This document shows positions 36,320 through 45,644 of a stretch of 64,000 nucleotides of DNA, piece after piece. The DNA is from JANXQE01 sp035294005. Its GTDB lineage: Bacteria; Verrucomicrobiota; Verrucomicrobiia; Limisphaerales; UBA8199. The stretch covers positions 1 through 64,000 of the forward strand of contig DATGLT010000294.1 of NCBI GenBank assembly GCA_035294005.1, in the 5' to 3' direction. Position numbers and translations under genes: made by a program. Position 1 is the stretch's first letter. The number at the start of each line of letters is the position of its first letter. The notes under the pieces are model-generated. The model searched no databases. It was not told where the DNA came from and saw only the letters and a program-made list of their open reading frames with translations.

Positions 36320-37441
36320 TCACTTTGCTCCGAAACAATAGACCCGACCGTCATCGCAACCGAGGATCACCTTTTGATCGGCAACCGCAGGCGAGCTTTC
36401 AATCGGTTGGCCAAGGTCGTATGACCAAACCTCGGTCCCTTTGTCCATTCGGAGCATATACAAATGTCCATCATCCGAGCCCACGACAACTTTGTCCCCG
36501 CAAATCACGGGTGAACTGTCGACCTTGCCCCGTGTCGGAAACGACCACAACTGCGTTCCGGCTTGCCGGTCCACACAATGTACCAGCTTGTCACGACCGC
36601 CAAATACCACTCGATCGGCACTCACAGCCGGGGAGGAGAAATAAGGAAAATTACGATCCTGAAACACCCACGATTTCTTCCCTTCTGCCAGGTCGACGCA
36701 CAGAAACTGGCTTTCGTACTGGCCAAAGAAGGCATGGCCCCCGGCCAGCGCCACCGACGCCGCGACATACGCCCCGGCTTCGATTTCCTTGAGCTGCTTG
36801 CCGTCTTTCAGTTCGATCACGTGGAGTAATCCGTCGCAACCCCCAAACACGGTCCGAGCGTCGGCGATCGCAGGAGAACCGTTGATGTAATTGCCTGTTT
36901 CATACACCCAGTTGCTCTTGCCAGAAGCGGCGTCCACGCAATGCAGCTTGAAATCGTAACTTCCAACCAAAACAGCGTCTTTACCGCCGACCCTTGCCAT
37001 ATTCGGGGAGCCCAGGATCTTGTCTCCTGTTTCGTATTTCCAAACAATCGAGCCTTTGGTTTTATCGACGGCATAGAGGAAACCGTCGGTGGATCCGACC
37101 AAAACGTTGGCGCCCAGTACGAGGGGGGAAGACTCGATTTCCGCGCCGGTTTTAAACGCCCATTCTTTGTTGCCATTCTTCAGGTTCAAGCAGTAGAGGG
37201 TACTGTCATTTGAACCAACAAACGCCTTTCCGCTCGAAACAGCCGCCGAAGACTTTACCGGACCTCCGGCCTTAAACTCCCATAACAGCGACAGTTTCTC
37301 GGGTAAAATCTCCGAAGTTATCCCTGTGAGATCCGGGCGTCCTCGGAACATGGGCCAATCGGCGCCCGGGCACAGGGAATAGGCCGTGCCCATCGCGAGC
37401 AGAATAGCGGCCGTTTGCCAACGCAATTTCGTATGGCGCAT
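36320..37441 (-). CDS. Exported PQQ-like beta-propeller repeat protein
   Basis: A 373-residue protein with a signal peptide (MRHTKLRWQTAAILLAMGTAYS) followed by about seven PQQ/YncE-like blades. Each blade has a repeat of the type SSPLVLGANVLVGSTDGFLYAVD-KTKGSIVWKYETG (quoted in parts; the repeat is about 40 residues). No catalytic quinoprotein residues are evident, so it is probably a structural or binding propeller similar to BamB-like or outer-membrane proteins. The Trp-x-x-FRG start (DWPMFRGRPDLTG) is common in Planctomycetes and Verrucomicrobia. Confidence 0.85.
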   Translation of the reverse strand: MRHTKLRWQTAAILLAMGTAYSLCPGADWPMFRGRPDLTGITSEILPEKLSLLWEFKAGGPVKSSAAVSSGKAFVGSNDSTLYCLNLKNGNKEWAFKTGAEIESSPLVLGANVLVGSTDGFLYAVDKTKGSIVWKYETGDKILGSPNMARVGGKDAVLVGSYDFKLHCVDAASGKSNWVYETGNYINGSPAIADARTVFGGCDGLLHVIELKDGKQLKEIEAGAYVAASVALAGGHAFFGQYESQFLCVDLAEGKKSWVFQDRNFPYFSSPAVSADRVVFGGRDKLVHCVDRQAGTQLWSFPTRGKVDSSPVICGDKVVVGSDDGHLYMLRMDKGTEVWSYDLGQPIESSPAVADQKVILGCDDGRVYCFGAK

Positions 37442-37635
37442 CTACTTGAGCTTTAATGCCAGCTGACGCCTGCCGCAAATGAAATATCAAACGACCAGCC
37501 CTTCTTGACCAAGCCCTATGGCAAACAGCCCAGAAAACGAGCGCTCTAGCGGCTAATAAACACGTTTTTCAGAGCATCGTGTGAATAGTTTTACCTTTAC
37601 GTCGACTCGCCCCTGGCTTAGTCTGACAGTTGGAA

Positions 37636-38709
37636 ATGAGTCTTGGGTTTTCCATCTCCAAATGTGGGGTCGTGCTTTTTTCCCTTGCGCTTGCCTGGGC
37701 GCCGGTGCCGCGCGCCTGCGCGCAGGGTTCTCAACAGCCGCGCCGGGCCCTGGAACTCTCCGAGACCAATACGGCCGAAATTCTTACCAACCTCAATCAA
37801 CTGACCATCAAGAAGGACGGATTGAAAGAGTTGGACGACCAGTTGCGCGAGATCAATTCGTTTTCCAAGGGCAAGCTTTTCGAAAGCCGCTTCAATATGC
37901 CCTATAACGCGCCCAGGGCGCTCCCCAACAAGACCATCAAGGAACTGATCGACCGCAAGAACAACTGGAATTTATCGCCAGAAGAATTGGGAACAGGTCT
38001 AAGCAGCATGGAACTGGATGCGATCTCAAAGTTCCGTGAGGATGGTTCCGATTCGAAAGGTTCATCGCTCCAACAATTTTACGATGCTCTGAATCATTCG
38101 TCCCAAGCGCAAAATTCCAACGCAAAACCCCAAAAAAAAGCCTCCGACCAGGGCACCCAGTCTGGTTCTCGACTTGAAGACGATCTCGCCACTTTTGGGG
38201 ACGATTCCAAATTGCCCGCCGGGATTCGAGACAAAGCTGAAACGCTCCGAAACAACTTGAGCCAGGATCCCACCAGTGTTTTCGGCCGCTCGCGCGGCCG
38301 CAGCAGCTTTGACAACTTTTTCGGCCTCGAACCGAACACAAAGACCACGACCGGGTCGGGAACAAAAACATCGGTTGACTCGTTCCTGGAACAGTTCAAA
38401 AAGGCCATGGATGGCCCCTCGTTTTCCGGGATCGATCCCGGGCTCCGGTCTTTGTTGCCGAATGACAACACTTCCAAAGAGATCCCTTCTGTCCCAACGA
38501 TTGATTCCTTAAAGTCAACGAGGCGTCACGAGTTTACGGACACCACAGCCGGCCAGCTAAGCACGCTGCCCAACACGACGGTTATTCCCGATATCAATGC
38601 GACCATTTTGAATCAGTGGAATCCGCTATACACGCCGCCCAGGCTCGAGCTTCCTAAGTACACACCCCCAACTCCTCCAAACATGGAGTTTCCGCGGCGC
38701 AAGTTTTGA
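37636..38709 (+). CDS. Exported protein of unknown function, Ser/Lys-rich with proline-rich tail
   Basis: A 357-residue protein I do not recognise. ATG 37636 gives a signal peptide (FSISKCGVVLFSLALAWAPVPRACAQG); a TTG two codons upstream is possible. The body is charged and Ser-rich with predicted helices (LELSETNTAEILTNLNQLTI, DQLREINSFSKGKLFESRF), low-complexity Gly/Ser/Asp stretches, and a C-terminal proline-rich tail (YTPPRLELPKYTPPTPPNM) ending in basic residues. No enzyme motif, Cys pair or membrane helix beyond the leader is visible. It stands alone between the PQQ-like gene and moeA. Confidence 0.75.
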   Translation: MSLGFSISKCGVVLFSLALAWAPVPRACAQGSQQPRRALELSETNTAEILTNLNQLTIKKDGLKELDDQLREINSFSKGKLFESRFNMPYNAPRALPNKTIKELIDRKNNWNLSPEELGTGLSSMELDAISKFREDGSDSKGSSLQQFYDALNHSSQAQNSNAKPQKKASDQGTQSGSRLEDDLATFGDDSKLPAGIRDKAETLRNNLSQDPTSVFGRSRGRSSFDNFFGLEPNTKTTTGSGTKTSVDSFLEQFKKAMDGPSFSGIDPGLRSLLPNDNTSKEIPSVPTIDSLKSTRRHEFTDTTAGQLSTLPNTTVIPDINATILNQWNPLYTPPRLELPKYTPPTPPNMEFPRRKF

Positions 38710-38760
38710 TTCAAACCTGATGTAAACCTCGGACCGACGAGCCGCATTCAGCTCTAGCGG

Positions 38761-39966
38761 TCATGCCCATAATTTCACCTTCACCGGTGTGCCCGACTTC
38801 AGAACCGATCCCGCCGGGATGTCCACCAAGCCACGGGCTTCCGCGAACGACTTCAGCACGTGCGACCCTTGCGCTCCGGCCGTTCTCACAAGGCCGTTTG
38901 CGTCCATTTTTACCCTGGCGAATTGCCGCCGCGCTCCCGGGTTATGAAGATCCTCGCCTAAAGTCCCGGGGACTTCCTCCAACCCAGTGTCGGACGCGCC
39001 TTGCCATTTCCTCAAGGCCGGTCGGACCAGAACCAAAAAGGTTACCATTGCTGAAACCGGGTTGCCGGGGAGGCCGAAAAACAGCTTCTGGTTTAGCCGG
39101 CCGAATACGAACGGACGCCCAGGCCTAATCGCGACACGCCAGAACTCGATTTGCCCGCCCAAATCCGATACTGCGGGCTTTACCAGGTCAAACTGACCCA
39201 CCGAAGCGCCGCCGACGCTGACGACGATATCCGATGTGGAAACAGCCTCCGACAAAGCCTGGCGAGTGGCTCCGGCATCATCGTGGACGATCGGGAATAA
39301 GGCGGGCTCTCCGCCCGCCGAGCGGATCAATACAGAGAGTCCAACCCGGTTGCTCTCGTATATTTCTCCGGGTTTTAAAGGCTCTCCAGGCTCCCGCAAT
39401 TCAGTCCCTGTCGCCACCAACGCGACCCTTGGACGGCGGCCAACGTTCACGGCGGAGATGCCTACTGCGGAAAGCAGGCATAGGTGCCCAGCCCGGAGCG
39501 CGCAGCCTGCAGGGATGATTGCTTCTCCGGCACGGACGTCCTCGCCTTTCAACCGCACGTTTTCCCACGGACGGCCCACCTCCAGAATCTTCACACTCCC
39601 CGGTTCCTGTTCATCCGGGGCCGTATCCTCTTGCATGACCACGCAATCCGCGCCGGCAGGCAGCGGTGATCCGGTAAAGATTCGGACGCACGTGCCTGGG
39701 GTTACCTCGCCGCCGTATACATTGCCTGCGGCCACAGTTCCAAGGACTCGCAACCGAACCGGTTTGTCCGTGGTAGCATTTGGCACATCATCTGACCTTA
39801 TCGCGTAGCCATCCATGGCTGAATTATCGAACGGGGGCAAATCGATCGGTGAGCTCAATGTTTCGGCGAGAATCCGCCCGTGTGCGTTCGAAACGGCGAC
39901 TTGCTCCGGAGTTGCGGCCTGGACACCCCGGAGGATCCGCTCAAGAGCTTCTTCGAGTTCGAGCAT
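38761..39966 (-). CDS. moeA: Molybdopterin molybdenumtransferase
   Basis: A 401-residue MoeA, which inserts molybdate into adenylylated molybdopterin. It starts at ATG 39966 (MLELEEALERILRGV); the frame is open further but lies antisense to proB. Conserved segments are LPPFDNSAMDGYAIR, FTGSPLPAGADCVVMQE, ATGTELREPGE, SVGGASVGQFD and GLPGNPVSAMVTF. Full four-domain length. It diverges from proB; the MoeB/ThiF-like gene at 46.6 kb may belong to the same pathway. Confidence 0.95.
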   Translation of the reverse strand: MLELEEALERILRGVQAATPEQVAVSNAHGRILAETLSSPIDLPPFDNSAMDGYAIRSDDVPNATTDKPVRLRVLGTVAAGNVYGGEVTPGTCVRIFTGSPLPAGADCVVMQEDTAPDEQEPGSVKILEVGRPWENVRLKGEDVRAGEAIIPAGCALRAGHLCLLSAVGISAVNVGRRPRVALVATGTELREPGEPLKPGEIYESNRVGLSVLIRSAGGEPALFPIVHDDAGATRQALSEAVSTSDIVVSVGGASVGQFDLVKPAVSDLGGQIEFWRVAIRPGRPFVFGRLNQKLFFGLPGNPVSAMVTFLVLVRPALRKWQGASDTGLEEVPGTLGEDLHNPGARRQFARVKMDANGLVRTAGAQGSHVLKSFAEARGLVDIPAGSVLKSGTPVKVKLWA

Positions 39967-40069
39967 GACCAACACTGCAGCAATGCGGTGCTGTTGCAAG
40001 TCGATTGGTTGGACCTTTCTCGGGGGACAACCCGCTCGACACGTTCCCGGCAGTTTGCTACCAACCCGT

Positions 40070-41146
40070 GTGCGTTCGAAGTTACTCAAAGACGCCACTC
40101 GCATCATCGTCAAAGTCGGCACCGGTGTCCTGACCGACAGCCGGAAACAGCCGGACCTTGCCCAGATGCAACAGTTGGCCGCACAAATCGCCGAGCAACG
40201 GAAAGCAGGAAAGGAAATGGTCATCGTGTCCTCGGGCGCGGTAGGCGCCGGCATGGGCGTGCTGGGCCATGCCAAACGTCCAACCGACCTGGCTGAATTG
40301 CAGGCCTGCGCGGCGGTCGGACAGTCCAGGCTAATGGCAACTTATGAAAAGCTGTTTGCAGCGTTTGGGCTGACCGTTGCCCAGATCCTCCTGACCCATG
40401 ATGATTTGGAGCATCATGAACGCCATCTCAACGCCCGGAATACATTGGTCACCCTCCTGAAGCGTGGCGTCATCCCCATCATTAACGAGAATGACGTCGT
40501 TTCATCCACTGAACTCAAGTTTGGCGACAACGACAAGCTCTCGGCCCTGGTGGCTTCGCTCCTGCCGGCCGACCTGCTGATAATCCTGACCACGGTGGAG
40601 GGTTTGCTGAACAACTTCGGCAGAACAGATTCCCGGATCGTCCCGTTGGTCGACCGGATAGACCTCGCGTTGGAAAAGATCGCGGGAGGCACCAACAGCG
40701 AAACTGCGGTTGGGGGCATGGCTTCAAAAATCCAGGCGGCCAAAATTGTTGTGCGTTCAGGCATTCCCCTCGTCATCGCTTCGGGCAAAAAGAAACAGGT
40801 GCTGGCCCGTGTTTTGGCCGGACAGGAGGAAGGCACTCTTTTTGTGCCGCAAACCAACCGGCTGCAGAGCCGGAAACGTTGGATCGCTTTCTTTCATCAC
40901 CCCAAAGGAACGTTGGTTGTCGATGGCGGCGCCCGCAAAGCCTTGCGTGAAAACGGCAAAAGTTTGCTGCCGCCCGGCGTGGCCCGGTGCGAGGGAGACT
41001 TCGAGGCCGGCGAAGTGGTCAGGATATGCGATCTCGATGGAACCGAGTTCGCCCGCGGGATCCCGGGATTCAGCTCGGGTGAAATCCGAGGGGGAACTCT
41101 GAAACGCGTCGAGATTGTGCATCGTGACGACCTGGTCATTCTCTAG
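40070..41146 (+). CDS. proB: Glutamate 5-kinase
   Basis: A 358-residue enzyme for the first step of proline synthesis (glutamate to gamma-glutamyl phosphate). I chose GTG 40070, giving a start MRSKLLKDATRIIVKVGTGV that fits the family; the frame continues upstream over moeA without homology. The amino-acid-kinase domain (1-250) has VSSGAVGAGMGVLG, NENDVVSS and FGDNDKLSALVASLL; the C-terminal PUA domain is from about 270. mazG follows after 14 bases. proA is not in the window. Confidence 0.93.
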   Translation: MRSKLLKDATRIIVKVGTGVLTDSRKQPDLAQMQQLAAQIAEQRKAGKEMVIVSSGAVGAGMGVLGHAKRPTDLAELQACAAVGQSRLMATYEKLFAAFGLTVAQILLTHDDLEHHERHLNARNTLVTLLKRGVIPIINENDVVSSTELKFGDNDKLSALVASLLPADLLIILTTVEGLLNNFGRTDSRIVPLVDRIDLALEKIAGGTNSETAVGGMASKIQAAKIVVRSGIPLVIASGKKKQVLARVLAGQEEGTLFVPQTNRLQSRKRWIAFFHHPKGTLVVDGGARKALRENGKSLLPPGVARCEGDFEAGEVVRICDLDGTEFARGIPGFSSGEIRGGTLKRVEIVHRDDLVIL

Positions 41147-41160
41147 CTGAACCCCGGACT

Positions 41161-41850
41161 ATGAAGAAACAATCGGCGATAAACGACCTGGTCGGAATCA
41201 TGGCGCGCCTGCGGGGTCCGAATGGCTGCCCGTGGGACCGGGAGCAAAACCACCGTTCACTTCGGTGGCATGCGGTCGAAGAAGCGTACGAGCTGATGGA
41301 CGCGATCGAATCCGCGGACGACCAGGAACTCGAAGAGGAACTGGGCGACTTGCTTCTGCAGGTGGTGTTTCACTGCCAACTTGCCAAAGAACGTCATGCA
41401 TTCGACCTCGAGAAAGTCGCCCGGCGGATCTGCGACAAGCTCATTCGCAGGCATCCCCATGTTTTCGGCAATGTGCGCGTCAAGGATGTGGACCAGGTCT
41501 GGGCGAACTGGGAGAAAATCAAACGGGCCGAAAAGCACGGAACACGGCATGCCCGGGGGTCGGTGTTGGACGGGATTCCGAAGCGTCTGCCGTCCCTCAT
41601 GAAAGCCGAGAAACTCATAAAGAAAGCACGGAAGGCGGAGTTAACGCAGGCGCCCGAATCGACTGCCGTGGCTCGAGGCGAAATCGGCAAGCGGATTTTC
41701 GAGTTGGTCGTCGTGGCGCAAAAACGCGGATGGTCCGCCGAGGATCTATTGCGCGCCGAAATCAACCGGCGTGAGCGGGCCTGGCGCAAAGAAGAGCGCG
41801 TCGGACAGAAACATGCCACAGCATCCAACCTCGACAAAAAAATCAATTAA
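41161..41850 (+). CDS. mazG: Nucleoside triphosphate pyrophosphohydrolase
   Basis: A 229-residue MazG protein cleaving non-canonical NTPs to NMP and PPi. It opens IMARLRGPNGCPWDREQNHRSL, followed by the metal-binding EEAYEL and EEELGDLLLQVVFH, the paired EExxE/ExxD helices of MazG. The second half is a shorter degenerate repeat with IFELVVVAQKRG. Length is slightly under the 263-residue E. coli protein. It lies between proB and the M29 aminopeptidase in one operon-like run. Confidence 0.94.
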   Translation: MKKQSAINDLVGIMARLRGPNGCPWDREQNHRSLRWHAVEEAYELMDAIESADDQELEEELGDLLLQVVFHCQLAKERHAFDLEKVARRICDKLIRRHPHVFGNVRVKDVDQVWANWEKIKRAEKHGTRHARGSVLDGIPKRLPSLMKAEKLIKKARKAELTQAPESTAVARGEIGKRIFELVVVAQKRGWSAEDLLRAEINRRERAWRKEERVGQKHATASNLDKKIN

Positions 41851-41872
41851 ACTAAGTTCCACTCCAAGAGCT

Positions 41873-42982
41873 ATGACAGATCCCCGTTACACCAAGCTGG
41901 CGCGGTTGTTGGTCGAATATTCCACAGCCCTCAAGAAGGGAGATCGGGTGTTACTGGACATGATCGATGTGCCGGACGACTTCTCCATCGAACTGATCCG
42001 GGCTGCTCGCCGCGTTGGGGCCGTGCCCCTGGTCGAGGCGCGCCACACAAGGCTTACGCGGGAAATGTTGCGCGAGACTACAGCCGAGCATGCAACCCTG
42101 GTCCGAGACATCGAACTTGCCCGGATGCGAAAAATGCAGGCGTACATAGCCATCCGAGGCAGCGCCAATGCCAACGAGAACGCAGACGTGCCCTCGGACC
42201 GGATGGGGCTCTATTCGCGCATCAACCGGCCCGTGCTCAACCAACGGGTAAACAAAACCCGCTGGTGCGTCCTGCGCTGGCCTACCCCCAGCATGGCCCA
42301 GGGCGCCGGCATGAGCACCGAAGCATTCGAGAATCTTTACTTCGATGTCTGCACCATGGACTATCGCCGAATGGCCAGGGCAATGGCCCCGCTCCACAAA
42401 CGAATGACCAAGGCGGACCGTGTTCAAATCAAAGGCCCCGGCACGGACCTTTCCTTTAGCATCAAAGGGATCGGAGCAAAAATGTGCAAAGGAGATCGTA
42501 ATATTCCCGACGGCGAGGTTTTCTCCTGCCCGGTGCGGAATTCGATCAACGGGACTATTCGATTCAACACTCCCACATTGTATTCGGGGACCAAGTTCGA
42601 AAACGTCGCCCTCGAATTCAAAAACGGCAAGGTCGTCGGCGCCACGTCCAACAACACCAAACGCCTCAACGAGATTCTCGACACCGACCCGGGCGCACGC
42701 TACACCGGCGAATTTTCACTCGGCTTTAATCCATTCATTCTCAATCCAATGTGCGACATTCTTTTCGACGAAAAGATCGCCGGCTCGCTCCACCTTACCC
42801 CGGGGCAGGCTTACAAGGATTGCGACAACGGAAACCGTTCAGCGGTCCATTGGGACATGGTGCTGATTCAGCGGCCTGAATGGGGCGGCGGCGAGATTTG
42901 GTTCGACGGCGAACTCATTCGCAAGAACGGGCTTTTCGTCACCAAAGACTTGAAAGGGCTTAATCCCGCGAACCTGAAGTGA
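41873..42982 (+). CDS. M29-family metalloaminopeptidase
   Basis: A 369-residue cytoplasmic aminopeptidase (thermophilic AmpS/AmpT type). The start at ATG 41873 gives MTDPRYTKLARLLVEYS; the frame opens earlier, inside mazG. Probable metal ligands are Glu in GEFSLGFNP, and His and Asp in SAVHWDMV, with an earlier Glu in DGEVFSCPV. It releases N-terminal amino acids from peptides using two metal ions. It lies 22 bases after mazG. A weak hairpin (CCCGCG/CGCGGG) follows the stop but lacks a T-run. Confidence 0.92.
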   Translation: MTDPRYTKLARLLVEYSTALKKGDRVLLDMIDVPDDFSIELIRAARRVGAVPLVEARHTRLTREMLRETTAEHATLVRDIELARMRKMQAYIAIRGSANANENADVPSDRMGLYSRINRPVLNQRVNKTRWCVLRWPTPSMAQGAGMSTEAFENLYFDVCTMDYRRMARAMAPLHKRMTKADRVQIKGPGTDLSFSIKGIGAKMCKGDRNIPDGEVFSCPVRNSINGTIRFNTPTLYSGTKFENVALEFKNGKVVGATSNNTKRLNEILDTDPGARYTGEFSLGFNPFILNPMCDILFDEKIAGSLHLTPGQAYKDCDNGNRSAVHWDMVLIQRPEWGGGEIWFDGELIRKNGLFVTKDLKGLNPANLK

Positions 42983-43013
42983 CCCGCGCCGGCTGAACGC
43001 GGGCCCTGCCGCG

Positions 43014-43901
43014 CTAGTCGGTTTTTTCTTCCTTGAGAGCCGCCAGAAACTCTTTCATGGCAGGAGAAAGGACCTTGTTTTTCTTGTAGATGGCGGCCAG
43101 CGGGCGGTAGAACTCGCCGTCCTCCAGGCTCACGTGCGCAAGCGTCTGTTTGGCGATCTCCTGGAGCACGGTGCCCTTCGGCACGATGGCAACCCCCGCG
43201 TCGATTTCCACCGCGCGCTTGACCGTCTCGATATTGTCGAATTCCATCACATGCTGCACCTGGACCGAATGGTCCTTTAAAATACGGTCCAGCGCTTTTC
43301 GAGTGGGAATGTCCGGCTCGAATCCGATGAACTTTTGCCCCGAGAGCTCCTTTAAGCGCACACTCCTGGATTTTGCGAGCGAATGCTTTGGGTGGCAGAT
43401 GAGCACCAGGGGATCTTTTCGCAGCGGCACGATTTCCAGTTTCGCGTCCCGGGCCGGGTAAGCCACCAACCCCAAATCGACAACGTTCCCAATCACGTCC
43501 TCATACACCTGGTTGGCGCGCCGATACTCCACGTGCACATTGACCGTGGGGTAGTTTTTCAAAAACTTTTTTACGTACGGCGGCAGGTCGTGCAACCCAA
43601 CGCTGTATATCGTCGCCACCCGAATTGTCCCGGAAATCAGCTCCTTGATTTGCTGAAGCTTGTGGTTGAGGGCGTCAAAGGTATGGACCACCTCTTTGCT
43701 GTATTCGTAGAGCACCTGCCCCTCGCGGGTAAGCCGAAAGCGCTTCTTGCTGCGTTCGATGAGCAGCGACTTAAACAGCTTTTCCAGGGCGCTGATTTGC
43801 TGGCTCACCGCCGATTGAGTCACTTTGTTGATCTGCGCCGCCCGGGTAAAGCTTTCGGTCTCCGCCAGGTCGCAGAACACTTTGAGACTCTCGATTTGCA
43901 T
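43014..43901 (-). CDS. LysR-family transcriptional regulator
   Basis: A 295-residue LTTR. The N-terminal winged helix-turn-helix reads FCDLAETESFTRAAQINKVTQSAVSQQ (in two parts), and the effector-binding domain is from about residue 90 (IRVATIYSVGLHDLPPYV). It resembles CysL/CbbR-like regulators. The inducer is unknown. Neither adjacent gene is divergent from it in the classic manner: the 210 bases upstream end at the hybrid kinase gene, which is on the same strand. Confidence 0.93.
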   Translation of the reverse strand: MQIESLKVFCDLAETESFTRAAQINKVTQSAVSQQISALEKLFKSLLIERSKKRFRLTREGQVLYEYSKEVVHTFDALNHKLQQIKELISGTIRVATIYSVGLHDLPPYVKKFLKNYPTVNVHVEYRRANQVYEDVIGNVVDLGLVAYPARDAKLEIVPLRKDPLVLICHPKHSLAKSRSVRLKELSGQKFIGFEPDIPTRKALDRILKDHSVQVQHVMEFDNIETVKRAVEIDAGVAIVPKGTVLQEIAKQTLAHVSLEDGEFYRPLAAIYKKNKVLSPAMKEFLAALKEEKTD

Positions 43902-44111
43902 AAGCGTGATAACTACGAGAGATGAGTCAATCAGTCAACTTATGTTTTGTAAAACTTATGGTGATGATTCAGGTTCGTTTGATTCGCCCCTGTCCCGCGG
44001 TTCAGGGTTAGGCCCGATTATCCCGAGGCTTCCCCTTTAGGCAATCTTTGGACAAACCGCACTCTCCAATTCGCAATCGAGCCGGCGAACCCGGCGGCAA
44101 AAGAGGGCTGT

Positions 44112-45602
44112 TTACCGGGCCAGCGCTTGTTTAACCTTGAGCAGGAGTTCCTGGCTCGTGAAAGGCTTTTGAAGGTAATCCGATTCGGTGTGGTGGCCCG
44201 CGGGCCAGACATAGCCGCTGGTGCAGAGGATTCGGGTGCCGGGGGAGGCCTGGTGAATATGCTCGACCAGTTCGCGGCCGCTCATGGCGGGCATGACCAG
44301 GTCGGTAATAACCAGGTCCACGGAATGTTGGGCAGCAAGAGTCTCCATAGCCTGTTTTCCGCTGCTGGCGGTCAGGACCGTGTAGCCATAAGCCGAGAGA
44401 ATGGTGCGGCCCATGGTCAGCAGCAGGTCTTCGTCGTCCACCATCAGGATTGTTTCAGTGCCGCGCAGGTCGATGGCGCCGGTTCCGTTTTCTTTGAGAA
44501 CGTGCCGTTCGGCGGGCAGGTAAACCCGGACCGAAGTGCCGGTGCCGGGCTGGCTTGAGACAGCGACGCCGCCACCGTGGTTCGTCACAACGCCGTAAAC
44601 CCAGGCCAGCCCCAGGCCTCGATGGGCTTTCCCTTTGGTAGTGAAAAACGGTTCAAAAATCCGGGGCAAAACTTCCGCCGGGATCCCCTCGCCGTCATCG
44701 GTAATCTCGACCGAAACGTAAGCGCCGGCAGCGAGGTGGACGTTTTGATCCTGCGACGGTTCGGCCAGTTCGATGTTGCGGGTCTGGACAGTAATCCTGC
44801 CCGCACTCCCCATTGCCTGGACCGCGTTTTCCAGGATGCGCATGAGGGCCTGTTGCAATTTGGCTTCATCAAAGCGGGCGGTGAAGGGCCGCGGTTCGAG
44901 CAGCAAACTCCATTGCACCGCCCCGGTCGAGGCTTCGTGCTGGAACAACTCGACGGCACGTTGGGTGAGAAGGTTGAGGTTGCCGGCAGCCTGTCCCCGG
45001 GGCTCCTTTTCCTGACGGCTGAACATGCCGAGGTCGTTGGCAATCTCCGCGGCCCGGGCGGCCGATTTCTCGACTTCAATCAGAGACCGCCGCCACGGGT
45101 TATTCGGTTCAATGCGGCTCAGGATCAGTGAGGTATGGCCGAGTATGCTCGTCAGGGCGTTATTGAAATCCAAAGCCACGGTCCGCGCCAATTGCAGCGC
45201 GCATTCCAGCTTTTGCTTGAGCGCAAGCCCGGTTTCGGCGGCTTCGTTTTGTTGGGGAGAGCTGGGCGCCGCTTCGGCAGGCAACTGAAGCAGAAAGAAT
45301 TTTTCGCCATCTTTGGAAAAAGAGCAGATGGAAATGGCGAATGCTGTGCTGCCGCCGCCGCGCGTTCGGAGTTTTACCTGGACGGGCGAAGCAGGCGACC
45401 GTTCCCATTGCGCAAGGAACTGCTGGGGATTGGTCGCGTTTTCACTCGACCAAATGGTCGACAACAGGGGTGTGGATCCTTCCAAGGCCTGGCCGAAGAG
45501 CTTGACAGCAGCCTGATTAACTCGGCACAGGTTCGTCGAGCCGTCCAACAAGAGCGCCGGCCATCCGGCGTTCTCAAGCAGAAACACGGCACTCGACTTC
45601 AT
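44112..45602 (-). CDS. Hybrid histidine kinase/response regulator lacking the phospho-acceptor His
   Basis: A 496-residue soluble protein with a PAS-like N-terminal domain (about 1-115), HisKA-like dimerisation helices, a HATPase domain and a C-terminal receiver domain (about 375-496). The ATP site looks intact (NAVQAM, DDGEGI, FEPFFTTKGKAHRGLGLA). The receiver has its acidic pair and phosphorylatable Asp (MVDDEDLL, DLVITDLVMP) and Lys (LQKPF). In the H-box the usual AHDFNN reads VALDFNNALTSILGH: position 144 is Leu (codon TTG), not His. So autophosphorylation in the normal way is not expected. It may be a pseudokinase acting as an ATP-dependent scaffold. Confidence 0.88.
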   Translation of the reverse strand: MKSSAVFLLENAGWPALLLDGSTNLCRVNQAAVKLFGQALEGSTPLLSTIWSSENATNPQQFLAQWERSPASPVQVKLRTRGGGSTAFAISICSFSKDGEKFFLLQLPAEAAPSSPQQNEAAETGLALKQKLECALQLARTVALDFNNALTSILGHTSLILSRIEPNNPWRRSLIEVEKSAARAAEIANDLGMFSRQEKEPRGQAAGNLNLLTQRAVELFQHEASTGAVQWSLLLEPRPFTARFDEAKLQQALMRILENAVQAMGSAGRITVQTRNIELAEPSQDQNVHLAAGAYVSVEITDDGEGIPAEVLPRIFEPFFTTKGKAHRGLGLAWVYGVVTNHGGGVAVSSQPGTGTSVRVYLPAERHVLKENGTGAIDLRGTETILMVDDEDLLLTMGRTILSAYGYTVLTASSGKQAMETLAAQHSVDLVITDLVMPAMSGRELVEHIHQASPGTRILCTSGYVWPAGHHTESDYLQKPFTSQELLLKVKQALAR

Positions 45603-45644
45603 TTGCCAATTAGACCACCCAGCTTACCGGCAACCCACTCATTC

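Noticed and set aside
42983..43013. Terminator after the M29 aminopeptidase gene
   Set aside because: The CCCGCG/CGCGGG stem is only 6 bp and no T-run follows directly.
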